Positions 7,601-15,533 of a DNA stretch of 41,321 nt are shown here, in pieces. Every line of letters starts with the position of its first letter. Position 1 is the first letter of the stretch. The notes beneath the pieces were generated by a model, which was not told where the DNA came from, made no database searches, and saw only the letters and a program-made list of their open reading frames with translations. The translations under genes were made by a program, and so were the position numbers. Source of the stretch: an uncultured Oscillospiraceae bacterium (GTDB taxonomy: Bacteria; Bacillota; Clostridia; Oscillospirales; Oscillospiraceae); contig CANQXH010000010.1 in the NCBI GenBank assembly GCA_947627745.1, positions 1-41,321 of the forward strand. Direction: 5' to 3'.

Positions 7601-10371
7601 CCCGGCTGATGGCCCAAAACGGCCTGGCGCGGCGGCTGGCCCCCTTCGCCAAGGGAAAAATCGACGCCGGCGCCCTTCGAGAAGCGCTGGCGCTGCTGGC
7701 CGCGTATCAGCGGGAGCTATTTGAGGCGGAAAAGCTGGCAGGGACCTTTGGCGACGAGACCTTCTTCTTTGAGTCGGACCCCTCCGCCATGGACCGGGCC
7801 GCCCAGACCGCCTGGGACAGCGCCGTCAAGCTGGACGGCGCCTTGGAGGCCCGCGCCCTGCGCCTGGGATTCGCCGGAGATCGGGCGAAAAAGCCGGTTT
7901 TGGAGGCGTATTTGGCCGCCGGTAACGCCTTCCGGGAGGCGAGAGCCGCTCTGGATCAAGCGCTGAACCTCTCCTGGGCGGATTCCGAGGATTTCTTCAA
8001 CGCCCAGGTCCAAATGTACGACACCCTGCGAAACCATTTGCGGGACCTGAAAGATTATATCGCCTGGAACGCCATGGCGGAGACCGCCGCCAACGCCAAG
8101 CTGGGGGCCGTGGTGGACGCCTACCGGGCGGGTCTGGAACACAGCCAGGTACTGCCCGCCTATCAGAAGACCCTGGCCATGGGCCTGGCCCGGCAGGCCA
8201 TCGACCGGGAGGAGGCGCTGCGGAGCTTTTCCGGGGCGGTCTTTCAGGAGCAGATCCGCCAGTTCCGCAAACTGGACGGAGAACTCACCAGGCTGACCCA
8301 GCAGGAGATCTACTGCCGTCTGGCACAGCGGGTCCCCAGCTTTGCCCGGGAGGCGGCCCAAAGCTCCGAGCTGGGCATTCTCCAGCGGGCAATCCGCAGC
8401 GGCGGACGGGGCGTGAGCATCCGCAGGCTGCTGGATCAGCTCCCCAATTTGCTGCCCAGGCTGTGCCCCTGTATGCTGATGAGTCCCATTTCCGCCGCCC
8501 AGTATTTGGACCCGGCCCGGTCTCCCTTCGATCTGGTGGTGTTTGACGAGGCTTCTCAGCTGCCCACCTGCAAGGCCGTGGGGGTGCTGGCCCGGGGCAA
8601 CGCCGCCGTCATCGCCGGGGACCCCAATCAGATGCCGCCCACCTCCTTCTTTGCCTCCAATAACCTGGACGAGGACAATCTGGAGCTGGAGGATCTGGAA
8701 AGCATTTTGGACGACTGCCTGGCCCTGAACCTTCCCCAGACCCATCTGCTGTGGCACTACCGCAGCCGCCACGAGAGCCTGATCGCTTTCAGCAACGCCG
8801 AATTTTACGAAAACCGGCTCTACACCTTCCCCTCGGTGAACGACCGGGCCTCCAAGGTGGGGCTGGTCCCCGTAAAGGGTACCTTCCGCCGGGGCAAGCA
8901 GCGGCAAAATCCCGAGGAGGCCCAGGCGGTGGTGGCGGAGTTGAAGCGCCGCTGCCACGATCCCCAGGTCCAAAGGCAGAGCGTGGGGGTGGTCACCTTC
9001 AACATCCAGCAGCAGAATCTGATCGACGATCTTCTGAGCGAGGCCTGCGCTTCCGACCCGGATCTGGAGGCCTGGGCCTACCACGCCCAAGAGCCGGTAT
9101 TCATCAAGAATCTGGAAAACGTCCAGGGCGACGAGCGGGACGTGATCCTGTTCTCAATCGGCTATGGCCCCGATCCGGAGGGGCGGATCTCCATGAATTT
9201 CGGCCCGCTGAACCGGGACGGGGGCTGGCGACGGCTGAACGTGGCCATCACCCGGGCACGGCAGGAGATGACGGTGTTCACCGCCCTGTCTCCCGAGCAG
9301 CTGGATCTGTCCCGCACCTCCGCCCGGGGCGTGGCGGCCCTGCGGGGATTCCTGGAATACGCCGGGCGCCAGAGCCTTCCTCAGAACGAGGGGACTGTCC
9401 TTCAGGAGCCCGACGATCCCGGCATCGCCCAGGCCATTTGCGACCATCTGGCGGGGCTGGGCTACCAGACCCAGCAGGCCGTGGGCCACTCGGCGTACCG
9501 GATCGACATCGGCGTGGTGGATCCGGAGAGGCCGGATACCTACCGGCTGGGGATCCTTCTGGACGGCCCGGGCTATCGCGCCGCCAAAACCACCCGGGAC
9601 CGGGAGCTGGCCCAGCAGAGCGTTTTGGAGGGGCTGGGCTGGCGGATCCATCGGGTCTGGGCCATGGACTGGTGGGATAACCGGGAGCGGGAGCTGGAGC
9701 GGATCGAGGAGCTTCTGAAAAGCCCCCTCCCCGCCCCGCCGGAGCCGGTGGAGGAGCCAGTGGAACCGGCCCCGCTGTTGGCCCAAAACGCCGCCACTAA
9801 AAAATCCGGGCCGCCGGTGTATGCGCCCGCCGCCCTGAAAGCAACCCCCATGACCGCCGAGGAATTTCTGCTCCCAAAAAACGCCCAAAAAATTCGGAAA
9901 AAGCTCCAGACGGTGGTGGACAAGGAGGCCCCCATTAGCCGGAGCCTGCTGACCCGCCGGGTGCTGCAAAGCTGCGGCATCAGCCGGGCCGGGAGCCGGG
10001 TGCAGAGCTATTTGGACGGGCTGATTCAGGAAATGGGTCTGGTAGAGACCAGCCGGGAGGATCAGATCTTCTACTGGGCCCGGGAGCAGACGCCGGAAAC
10101 GTACCTGCTCTACCGGGTCAGCGCCACGGAGGAGGACCGCCGGGAGGCCAAGGATCTGCCGGTGCAGGAGGCCGCCGCGGCGGTGTGCCAGGTGCTTTTG
10201 GAGCAGATCAGCCTTTCGGAAGAGGACCTCTACCGGGAGGCCGCCAAGCTGCTATGCTACGCCCGGCCGGGCGCGGCGGTGACGGCCCTTCTGCGGGAGG
10301 CGATCGCCTACGCCGCCGAAAAGGGCCGGATCCAAGCGGGGACCAATGGCTGTTACGTCCTTACAGAGTAA
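4675..10371 (+). CDS. Transglutaminase-like / DUF4011 / SF1 helicase / Vsr-like nuclease / DUF3320 protein (Hhe-type candidate defence protein)
   Basis: At 1898 residues this is the largest gene here. An N-terminal beta-rich part (about 1-130) leads to a transglutaminase-like domain with Cys221 in MGTCLDLTLLY and His247 in LPGHCFAGVWL. DUF4011 follows (about 373-560, beginning WERKLLDLGLRNNLISM). The superfamily 1 helicase has Walker A GPPGTGKS (674-681), DEAS (1291-1294), AGDPNQMPPTS (about 1314), NVQGDERD (about 1482) and LNVAITRAR (about 1521), with a long helical insertion between motifs I and II. A restriction-endonuclease-fold Vsr/MTES_1575-like domain (about 1580-1690) has YRIDIGV, LDGPGY and LGWRIHRVWAMDWW. 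DUF3320 lies near 1780-1830. Helicases joined to DUF4011, Vsr and DUF3320 are known as Hhe candidates for phage defence. AAAGGGGGAG precedes the ATG. Defence is inferred from the family, not shown here. Confidence 0.92.
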   Translation: MCETQVSPPAELRLMALPAVNYALWQNGIPILPGLEIFAREPLSGVTLRLDTQPALTLPLEKRFDQVPAGLFRPDVSELRLNGAYLAGLTERETGLLTATLFQGEQVLCREQVRLTVLAYDEWQGAQSHPELLSAFVTPNHPAIGPLIARAAGLLEEWTGDPSLDGYQSRDPNRVLAQAAAVYGALQEQNLIYAPPPASFEQTGQRVRLCQAVLEQKMGTCLDLTLLYCGCLEAMGLHPLVVVLPGHCFAGVWLEELSFPEAIQDDGSLITKRLASGVNEIAVVECTALTAGKNMDFDKARAAAEEALQNSGSVLIVDLRRARLSGVRPLPQRTPTAEGWKVERPEAREAARTGAPEPVFPTATANAAVEEPTKLQQWERKLLDLGLRNNLISMRLSGSAVPILTASLDELEDALAEGSDFSILPRPQEYVPGEGPAQTPQSCQELIASEFGGKRLRSAMTEGELNKAVKELYRASRSSLEENGANTLYLALGLLKWYESPRSAKARYAPLILLPVELLRRSIRQGYTLRLRDEDPQMNITLLEKLKQDFHITITGLDPLPADDKGVDSRQVFTVMRRAVMEQPRWDVVESAYLGIFSFSQFVMWNDLRNRAQDIVHNPLVKSLMEGRLAWEADEMEIPQTVPEEGVLLPIPADASQLYAIRSAGEGATFVLHGPPGTGKSQTITALIANTLAQGKTVLFVAEKMAALEVVQRRLEAIGIGPFCLELHSNKSKKRDVLEQLRRAAEVTKVMPPEAFGRKREQLAQTRAQLDRYAKALHRIQPCGESLFTLINRYESLRLAPELPPFPESFLSGADAAVLESRLRVLEQLVSAGQAIGHPHDHPLDPVGQTQYTQQLRFSLPQKIDDCHRTLGPFREALQALSDALGVPMPRRESEIRRFSAVAEELRAWLAFPRSWGRREEPESYFRGVRALCAHLLSAGEKRDLLLKSWQEEFLRQDGAALAQSWDNATEKWLLPRLMAQNGLARRLAPFAKGKIDAGALREALALLAAYQRELFEAEKLAGTFGDETFFFESDPSAMDRAAQTAWDSAVKLDGALEARALRLGFAGDRAKKPVLEAYLAAGNAFREARAALDQALNLSWADSEDFFNAQVQMYDTLRNHLRDLKDYIAWNAMAETAANAKLGAVVDAYRAGLEHSQVLPAYQKTLAMGLARQAIDREEALRSFSGAVFQEQIRQFRKLDGELTRLTQQEIYCRLAQRVPSFAREAAQSSELGILQRAIRSGGRGVSIRRLLDQLPNLLPRLCPCMLMSPISAAQYLDPARSPFDLVVFDEASQLPTCKAVGVLARGNAAVIAGDPNQMPPTSFFASNNLDEDNLELEDLESILDDCLALNLPQTHLLWHYRSRHESLIAFSNAEFYENRLYTFPSVNDRASKVGLVPVKGTFRRGKQRQNPEEAQAVVAELKRRCHDPQVQRQSVGVVTFNIQQQNLIDDLLSEACASDPDLEAWAYHAQEPVFIKNLENVQGDERDVILFSIGYGPDPEGRISMNFGPLNRDGGWRRLNVAITRARQEMTVFTALSPEQLDLSRTSARGVAALRGFLEYAGRQSLPQNEGTVLQEPDDPGIAQAICDHLAGLGYQTQQAVGHSAYRIDIGVVDPERPDTYRLGILLDGPGYRAAKTTRDRELAQQSVLEGLGWRIHRVWAMDWWDNRERELERIEELLKSPLPAPPEPVEEPVEPAPLLAQNAATKKSGPPVYAPAALKATPMTAEEFLLPKNAQKIRKKLQTVVDKEAPISRSLLTRRVLQSCGISRAGSRVQSYLDGLIQEMGLVETSREDQIFYWAREQTPETYLLYRVSATEEDRREAKDLPVQEAAAAVCQVLLEQISLSEEDLYREAAKLLCYARPGAAVTALLREAIAYAAEKGRIQAGTNGCYVLTE

Positions 10372-10374
10372 AAG

Positions 10375-10404
10375 AAGCGGGAAACCGGAGCCGGTTTCCC
10401 GCTT
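10375..10404. terminator. Shared terminator between convergent helicase and transglutaminase genes
   Basis: AAGCGGGAAACCG (10375-10387) pairs with CGGTTTCCCGCTT (10392-10404) around a 4-base loop. A T-rich run follows on the plus strand and a TTTACTCTG run on the minus strand. It fills almost all of the 35-base gap between the two stop codons. Confidence 0.85.
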
Positions 10405-10406
10405 TC

Positions 10407-12626
10407 TCATCTTTTTTCCCGCAAAACCGACTTAAAGAGCTTCCCGATCCCCACGTTGTAGCCCGCCGCGGCGAAGCGGCACACGCCGTCCCTGCACAGA
10501 AGGCTCAGTGGAAGCAGGTCCGGCGGGGCAAAGACGTTCCGGGCCAGGATCTCGGGGGTCTCGGGATCCGCCGTCCAGCGCTCCGCGCCCGGACAGCGGG
10601 GAATGGGCCCCGTCCCCTCCGGCGCGATCAGCAAAACCCGGCAGGGCAAGGGGTTTTCCATCAGCTCCAAAAGCAGATGCTCCGTGGGCTCCCGGCCAGG
10701 CTCCAAAAAGCACAGCAGCTGCCAGCCGGTCAGCAGCCGGCGGCTGTCCCGCCAACCGCCCTCATCCTTCAGCCGAAACGCCGGCAGGGGCCGGGAAATG
10801 GTCAGCTGGTCCCGAGCGGGCTGGGGAGCGGAGAGGGTGAGCCGATATTCCCCGTCCTTCAGCTCCACGGTCCGCTCCCGGAGCAGCTGATCGCCGTTGG
10901 GCAGCCGGGCGGCGGCCATGGCCCGATAGCGACCGGCTAGCAGAAGGCCCGTCCAGGTCTTTCCCGGCTCCACCGTCACCAGGGGGGCCTCCCCATCCCA
11001 TTTGGACAGGGTCACCGGCTGGGCCTGGGCTTCCAGGGTCAGCCTTGCCGTTCTGGGACCACTAGCGGAGCGGTAGGCCCCGTCCCAGTAATACTCTGGG
11101 CTTTCGTCCAGAGGCGACAGCCGGGCCGGGACGCCCAGGCAGCGGCAGACCGCGCAGAACAGTACCGCCAGGGAGGCAGGGTTTCCCCCCTTCCCCGCCA
11201 GAGTCGCCAAGGGCGAGGCTGTCAGGGTTGAGTGACTGTCCACCACCCGGAAGGTGTCCAGCCAGACTCCAATCTCCCGGGGGTCCGCCTGAAAACGCCG
11301 CCGCTGATTTAGTGTCAGCCCATCCCGCAGGGCCCGCCGCCAAGGTCTCAACGGTTCCCGCCCGATCCGGGGACACAGCAGGCCCTGGGAAAAAACCGGC
11401 TCGGGAAACCGATCCTCCCAGGAAAGGGCCTCCGCCGCCTCCGCCAAAACCAGGGGATCCACCGGTACCGCTCGGTCCTTTTCCGGCAGCGTCGATAGTA
11501 CCCGCTCATCGGCATCGCTCCCAGGGACCCTGGGGGGACGGATGGCCTTGCTCCGGCAGTCCGCCGCCTGGGCCCAGGCGGCCCGGCGGGCAGCCCGCTG
11601 GGCGTCCGAAAGCGGCTCCGGGGGCTGGGCATTCCCCACGGGGGCGGGGAACAGCAATGCCCGCTCCCCCAGTTTGGGGCCGGTGAGGCAAATTTCCCCG
11701 AAGGAGACCGATGCCGTGTCGAAAACCGCCTCCCCCAGGTCCCCTTCCGGGCAGTAGCAGCGGATATGAACCCCTCCAAGGCCCAGGCGGAGACGGGCAA
11801 GGCCCTGATCGTCGGTCCGCTTCTCTCCAATAGGCAGCCAGGCCCCCAAATTGGCCACGCTGTACACGACTTTTGCACGGGAAACCGGACGGCCTTGGGC
11901 ATCCGTCACCCGCACCGTCAGCACCCGGGTGGAGGCGTACCGGGCGGTCCGCACCCGGTAGACCAGTCCGTGGCGGAAATAGGTATCCGGGTCCTCCGAA
12001 TCTTCCGGCGCCGGGACAAATTCCCGGCTGTGGACCATCATAGCCCGGCTGGCTGCCAACTGGAACCAGCCCCGGTCCAGCACCGGCTCCGGCTCACAGG
12101 CTCCCATAAAGCGCCAGTTTTCCCCGTCATAAACCTCCACCCAGGCGTGGTTGTCGTCACAGTGGGACCACCAGGGACAGTAGACCTGCCGGGCGGCGAT
12201 GCCAACGCTCCGCAGGGCGTTCACCGCCAGCACCGTCTCCTCCCCGCAGCGGCCCCAGCCCCGGCGGTACACCTCCATGGCCGAGGATGTCCGCTGGTCG
12301 GTGCTTCGGTAGGTTGCCTGCTCGGCGCACCACTGATTCACCTCCAAAATGGCCTGGGGGAGGGTCTTCCCCCGGATCCTGGGGGTCAGGGCCAGCCGAA
12401 AGGCTTCCCGGCAGGGCTCCAGAAGCTCGTCGTTGATCCGAGGATAGGCAACAAAGCGGAAAAACAGCTCCTCCTCCAGTTCCCCGCACCAGGGAAAGGT
12501 CTCCCGGGCGATCAGGGCCTGCCGCAGCTCCTCCCGGAAAAAGTCTTCGCCGTACTCTGCCCTGTCCGAGGGCGGCAGGGCGTCCAGAATCCTCTGGAGC
12601 AGGCGGTTCTCCTCCCCGGCCGTCAC
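10407..12626 (-). CDS. Tandem transglutaminase-like protein with Ig-like and thioredoxin-like parts
   Basis: From the GTG at 12626 the product is 739 residues with no signal peptide, so probably cytoplasmic. A helical N-terminus (1-90) precedes a transglutaminase core with Cys127 (GWGRCGEETV), His160 (DNHAWVEVY) and an acidic segment CEPEPVLDRGWF. An Ig/carboxypeptidase-regulatory-like sandwich follows (about 235-310). A second transglutaminase-like unit has Pro483 where Cys is expected (GGNPASLAVLF, then LGVPARL) and should be inactive. The last part (about 610-735) resembles a redoxin fold (AFRLKDEGGW, LLCFLEPG). The GTG overlaps the cutC stop as GTGA, with GGGAGGAG 7 bases upstream; an ATG 15 bases earlier would use that ribosome site as coding sequence. 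It is last in the fucosidase-cutC operon. Such proteins may be cysteine proteases, amidases or transferases; the substrate is unknown. Confidence 0.85.
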   Translation of the reverse strand: MTAGEENRLLQRILDALPPSDRAEYGEDFFREELRQALIARETFPWCGELEEELFFRFVAYPRINDELLEPCREAFRLALTPRIRGKTLPQAILEVNQWCAEQATYRSTDQRTSSAMEVYRRGWGRCGEETVLAVNALRSVGIAARQVYCPWWSHCDDNHAWVEVYDGENWRFMGACEPEPVLDRGWFQLAASRAMMVHSREFVPAPEDSEDPDTYFRHGLVYRVRTARYASTRVLTVRVTDAQGRPVSRAKVVYSVANLGAWLPIGEKRTDDQGLARLRLGLGGVHIRCYCPEGDLGEAVFDTASVSFGEICLTGPKLGERALLFPAPVGNAQPPEPLSDAQRAARRAAWAQAADCRSKAIRPPRVPGSDADERVLSTLPEKDRAVPVDPLVLAEAAEALSWEDRFPEPVFSQGLLCPRIGREPLRPWRRALRDGLTLNQRRRFQADPREIGVWLDTFRVVDSHSTLTASPLATLAGKGGNPASLAVLFCAVCRCLGVPARLSPLDESPEYYWDGAYRSASGPRTARLTLEAQAQPVTLSKWDGEAPLVTVEPGKTWTGLLLAGRYRAMAAARLPNGDQLLRERTVELKDGEYRLTLSAPQPARDQLTISRPLPAFRLKDEGGWRDSRRLLTGWQLLCFLEPGREPTEHLLLELMENPLPCRVLLIAPEGTGPIPRCPGAERWTADPETPEILARNVFAPPDLLPLSLLCRDGVCRFAAAGYNVGIGKLFKSVLREKR

Positions 12627-13378
12627 GGCAGCTCCTCCCATAGAGCCTCCTTGGCCATGCGCACCTTCTCGGCGGAGGTGCGGTAGATCTCATACTCGCT
12701 GATCCCGGGCAGGCCCATGGGCACGCCGGCACGGCGGTAGGACATGGGGCTGCCCAGGGTGATCTTCCCGCTCATGTGGAAGGCCCCCGCCGCCGGCAGC
12801 CGCCGACGAATTTCACGGATGGCCGTTGCACTCACCCCCGCGCCGATGAGAATTTCCACCGTTCCCCGTTGGGCCAGCAGCTCCTCCAATACAGGCAGGC
12901 CGCCCAAGCAGGCCGCCGCCTGGCCGGAGGTCAGGATCGTGTCCACGCCCAGGGCCTGGGCGGTGCGCAGCGCCTCCAGCGGGTCCCGGCACAGGTCAAA
13001 GGCCCGGTGGAGGGTGCATTTCTTTCCCCGGCTGTGGGCCAAATCGACAAAATACGCCATTTTCTCCCGGTCCAAAGCACCCTCAGGGGTGAGAAAACCC
13101 GTCACCAGGGCGTCCGCCCCGGCATCAAGCAGCGTCTGGGCGTCTGAGCGCATCACTTCCACCTCCGCCGGGGTGTAGCAGAAGTCCCCGAACCGGGGCC
13201 GGACCATGGCGTGGACCGGCAGGCCGGTCTCCGCCTTTACAAGCCGGACCAGCGCCGGGCTGGGGGTAGTGCCCCCGATCACCAGATTGGCGCAAAGCTC
13301 CAACCGGTCGCCGCCGCCCAGAGCCGCTTCCCGAGCGGATTCCAGGGAGTCCACGCAAATTTCCAGCACCTTTTCCAT
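12623..13378 (-). CDS. cutC: CutC family TIM-barrel protein (copper homeostasis name)
   Basis: The 251-residue length and motifs fit CutC: LEICVDSLESAREAALGGGDRLELC (residues 5-29), IGGTTPSPALV, VHAMVRPRFGDFCY, VTGFLTPEGALD, CTLHRAFDLC, ILTSGQ and EILIGAGV. The usual MVRPRGGDF block has Phe in place of the first Gly. The family was named for copper tolerance in Escherichia coli, but that role is doubtful in most bacteria. Here it lies between an alpha-L-fucosidase and a transglutaminase gene, with no metal transporter nearby, which fits a sugar-related function better. The ATG is preceded by GAGGAGGTAAGAG and begins 3 bases after the fucosidase stop. The C-terminus overlaps the next gene by 4 bases. 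Confidence 0.92.
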   Translation of the reverse strand: MEKVLEICVDSLESAREAALGGGDRLELCANLVIGGTTPSPALVRLVKAETGLPVHAMVRPRFGDFCYTPAEVEVMRSDAQTLLDAGADALVTGFLTPEGALDREKMAYFVDLAHSRGKKCTLHRAFDLCRDPLEALRTAQALGVDTILTSGQAAACLGGLPVLEELLAQRGTVEILIGAGVSATAIREIRRRLPAAGAFHMSGKITLGSPMSYRRAGVPMGLPGISEYEIYRTSAEKVRMAKEALWEELP

Positions 13379-13381
13379 CTC

Positions 13382-14704
13382 TTACCTCCTCAGCGTGATT
13401 TCCAGTACCGTGTCCACCGGGTCCGGCAGCACCGGGTCGGGTCCCAGATCGGCGAACACCAGATTGGGATAGTTGCTTCGGACCCAGCTCCTGGCGATGG
13501 GCACCTCGGCATAGGAGGAGAGCAGCCGCATCTCCGCCACGTCCTCTTCCCGAATGCCAAGGATTGGCAGGGGTCCGATGGAATTTTCATAGATATGGCA
13601 GTAGAGCCGGTTCCCCTTCTGGGTGAAGCGGCCAAATTCCGGCTTGGGCAGCTCCGCCTTGCCGCAGCCATAGACACTCTCCCCGTTGACCGCCATCCAG
13701 GCCCCCAGCTTTTCCAGAACCTCCCGGGACTGCCTGGGGATCCGGCCCCGGCCGTCGGGTCCCACGTTCAAAAGGAGGTTGCCGCCCTTGGAGACGCACT
13801 CCACCAGCTTTCGGATCACCATGTCCGCCGGTTTGAAATAGCCGTCGTCCCGGGCATAGCCCCAGTTGTTGTTCATGGTGACGCAGGCCTCCCAGACCAT
13901 GTCCCGGCCCTGCCGGTCCCGAAGTCCCTCCGGCGGGATCAGCTGCTCCGGACAGGCAAAGTCCCCGTGGCAGACGCCGGGGTCTCCCGTCCAGAGGGAG
14001 CCGAAGCCCCCCTCCCCGCTGACCTCCAGGCGGTTGTCAATGAGGATGCCCGGCTGGAGGGTGCGGACCATGCTGACCAGCTCCCCGCCCCGCCAGGTCT
14101 CCGCCCGCATGGGCGCATCCGGATTGTCGTAGGAAAAGTCGAACCACATCAGATCGATCTTGCCATAGTTGCTGCAAAGCTCCCGGACCTGGCCGTGGAG
14201 GTAGTCCAAATACCGGGAAAAGTCCCGGTTTTCGTTTGAATACCGGGGATCGTCCCGCATGGGATGATACCGGTCCCCAAAGTGGGGATAGTCCGGGTGG
14301 CGCCAGTCCAGCAGAGAATAGTACAGCCCCACCTTGAGCCCCGCTTCCCGGGCAGCAGTCACATACTCCGCCACAAAATCCCGGTGGCAGGGGGCGTGGA
14401 CGGAGGTATAGTCCGTCAGCTTGCTGTCAAACAGGCAGAAGCCGTCGTGGTGCTTGGCGGTGAAGACCATGTAGCGCATCCCCGCCGCCTTTGCCGCCTG
14501 GGCCCACTGCCTGGGATCGCAGTCCGGGGCGGTGAAGGCGTCAAAATATCGCTGATAATTCTCCAATGGCATCCGCTCGTTGCTCCGCACCCACTCCCCC
14601 CGGGCGGGCAGGGCATAGAGCCCCCAGTGGATGAACATGCCGAGCCGCGCCTGGCGGAACCAGGCCACCCGTTTTTCATAGGTCTCCCGATCAAACTGGT
14701 ACAT
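13382..14704 (-). CDS. GH29 alpha-L-fucosidase, cytoplasmic
   Basis: This 440-residue enzyme is of GH29 length. It shows FIHWGLYALPARGEWV near the N-terminus, YMVFTAKHHDGFCLFDSKLTDY, LKVGLYYSLLDW, IDLMWFDFSY with the expected nucleophile at Asp189, and GNLLLNVGPDGRGRIP. It should release L-fucose from glycans such as mucin or milk oligosaccharides. There is no signal peptide, so substrates would have to be imported. The frame is open 40 codons further upstream, but ATG at 14704 has AAAGGAGGCGG in front and the promoter (14726-14754) lies within that extension. The acid/base residue could not be assigned by eye. First gene of a three-gene operon with cutC and the transglutaminase gene. Confidence 0.92.
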   Translation of the reverse strand: MYQFDRETYEKRVAWFRQARLGMFIHWGLYALPARGEWVRSNERMPLENYQRYFDAFTAPDCDPRQWAQAAKAAGMRYMVFTAKHHDGFCLFDSKLTDYTSVHAPCHRDFVAEYVTAAREAGLKVGLYYSLLDWRHPDYPHFGDRYHPMRDDPRYSNENRDFSRYLDYLHGQVRELCSNYGKIDLMWFDFSYDNPDAPMRAETWRGGELVSMVRTLQPGILIDNRLEVSGEGGFGSLWTGDPGVCHGDFACPEQLIPPEGLRDRQGRDMVWEACVTMNNNWGYARDDGYFKPADMVIRKLVECVSKGGNLLLNVGPDGRGRIPRQSREVLEKLGAWMAVNGESVYGCGKAELPKPEFGRFTQKGNRLYCHIYENSIGPLPILGIREEDVAEMRLLSSYAEVPIARSWVRSNYPNLVFADLGPDPVLPDPVDTVLEITLRR

Positions 14705-14725
14705 TTCGCCGCCTCCTTTGTCCCC

Positions 14726-14754
14726 ATTATACATGGTTTTCCCCCTGTTGGCAA
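14726..14754 (-). promoter_or_regulatory. Promoter of the fucosidase-cutC-transglutaminase operon
   Basis: TTGCCA (14754-14749), 17 bases, perfect TATAAT (14731-14726) on the minus strand, ending 21 bases before the start codon. It lies back to back with the DUF2461 promoter. Confidence 0.88.
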
Positions 14755-14764
14755 ATCCTTTATC

Positions 14765-14793
14765 TTGCATTTCCGGGCCAAAAATGATAAAAT
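14765..14793 (+). promoter_or_regulatory. Promoter of the DUF2461 gene
   Basis: TTGCAT (14765-14770), 17 bases, TAAAAT (14788-14793), 30 bases before the ATG at 14824. Confidence 0.8.
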
Positions 14794-14823
14794 GAAGAAA
14801 ATGAGACAAAGAGGCGAAAAGCA

Positions 14824-15477
14824 ATGTTTACCGGCTTCACCCCCGAGGCCATTGATTTTCTCTGGGGCGTCCGCATGAATAACAACCGGGAGTGGTTCCA
14901 GCCCCACAAGGAGCAGTACGTCCACGCCCTGTACGAGCCCATGAAGGAGCTGGCCAAGGACCTGTTCCCCCTATTTGAGGACCGGCCCGGCAACCAGATC
15001 AAGGTCAGCCGTATCTACCGGGACGCCCGGCTCCACCATCCCGACCCCTACAAGGAGAGCCTCTGGCTCTGCGTCCGGAAGGAGGTGGACTGGTGGGGGG
15101 AGCATCCCTGTCTCTACTTTGAAATGCGGCCGGAGGGTGCCTCCTACGGCTTCTTCCTCTGGCAGCCCAAGGTTCTGGCCATGGAGGACTTCCGCCGGGA
15201 CATCGCCGCCCGGCCCGACGCTTTTCTGGACCTGATCGCCCAGGTGGAGGCCGCCACCGGCGCGCCGGTTACGGCGGACCTGTACAAGCGGCCCAAAGTG
15301 CCGGAAGATGCCAGGCTGGCCCCCTACTTCGCCTGGCGGCGGTACATCGACTGCACCCGCTCCCTGGAGCCGGGGGCGGCGCTGTTCGATCCCCAGCTGG
15401 GGCAGCGGGTGCGGGACTTCTTTGAACAGGCCCTGCCGCTGTACGAGTACTTTTATCGCTTCACCCTGGGACAGTAA
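14824..15477 (+). CDS. DUF2461 family protein
   Basis: The 217-residue product matches the DUF2461/TIGR02453 family from end to end: FTGFTPEAIDFLWGVRMNNNREWFQPHKEQY at the start, a KVSRIYRDARLHHPDPYKE block, and GFFLWQPKVLAMEDFRRDIA. No biochemical role is established for the family to my knowledge. A ribosome site (GAGGCG, 9 bases) precedes the ATG. It is monocistronic, divergent from the fucosidase operon, and ends at a strong hairpin. Confidence 0.9.
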   Translation: MFTGFTPEAIDFLWGVRMNNNREWFQPHKEQYVHALYEPMKELAKDLFPLFEDRPGNQIKVSRIYRDARLHHPDPYKESLWLCVRKEVDWWGEHPCLYFEMRPEGASYGFFLWQPKVLAMEDFRRDIAARPDAFLDLIAQVEAATGAPVTADLYKRPKVPEDARLAPYFAWRRYIDCTRSLEPGAALFDPQLGQRVRDFFEQALPLYEYFYRFTLGQ

Positions 15478-15481
15478 AGAA

Positions 15482-15516
15482 CCCAGCCGGGAAGGCAAGG
15501 CGCTTTCCCGGCTGGG
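15482..15516. terminator. Terminator between DUF2461 and hemW
   Basis: A 12-bp perfect stem (15482-15493 with 15505-15516) is followed by ACTTTTT on the plus strand and TTCTTT on the minus strand, so it can serve both converging genes. Confidence 0.87.
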
Positions 15517-15533
15517 ACTTTTTATGACGAAAA

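Noticed and set aside
14705..14824. Upstream extension of the fucosidase frame to 14824
   Set aside because: It would include the fucosidase promoter and overlap the divergent DUF2461 start; the added residues have no family match.
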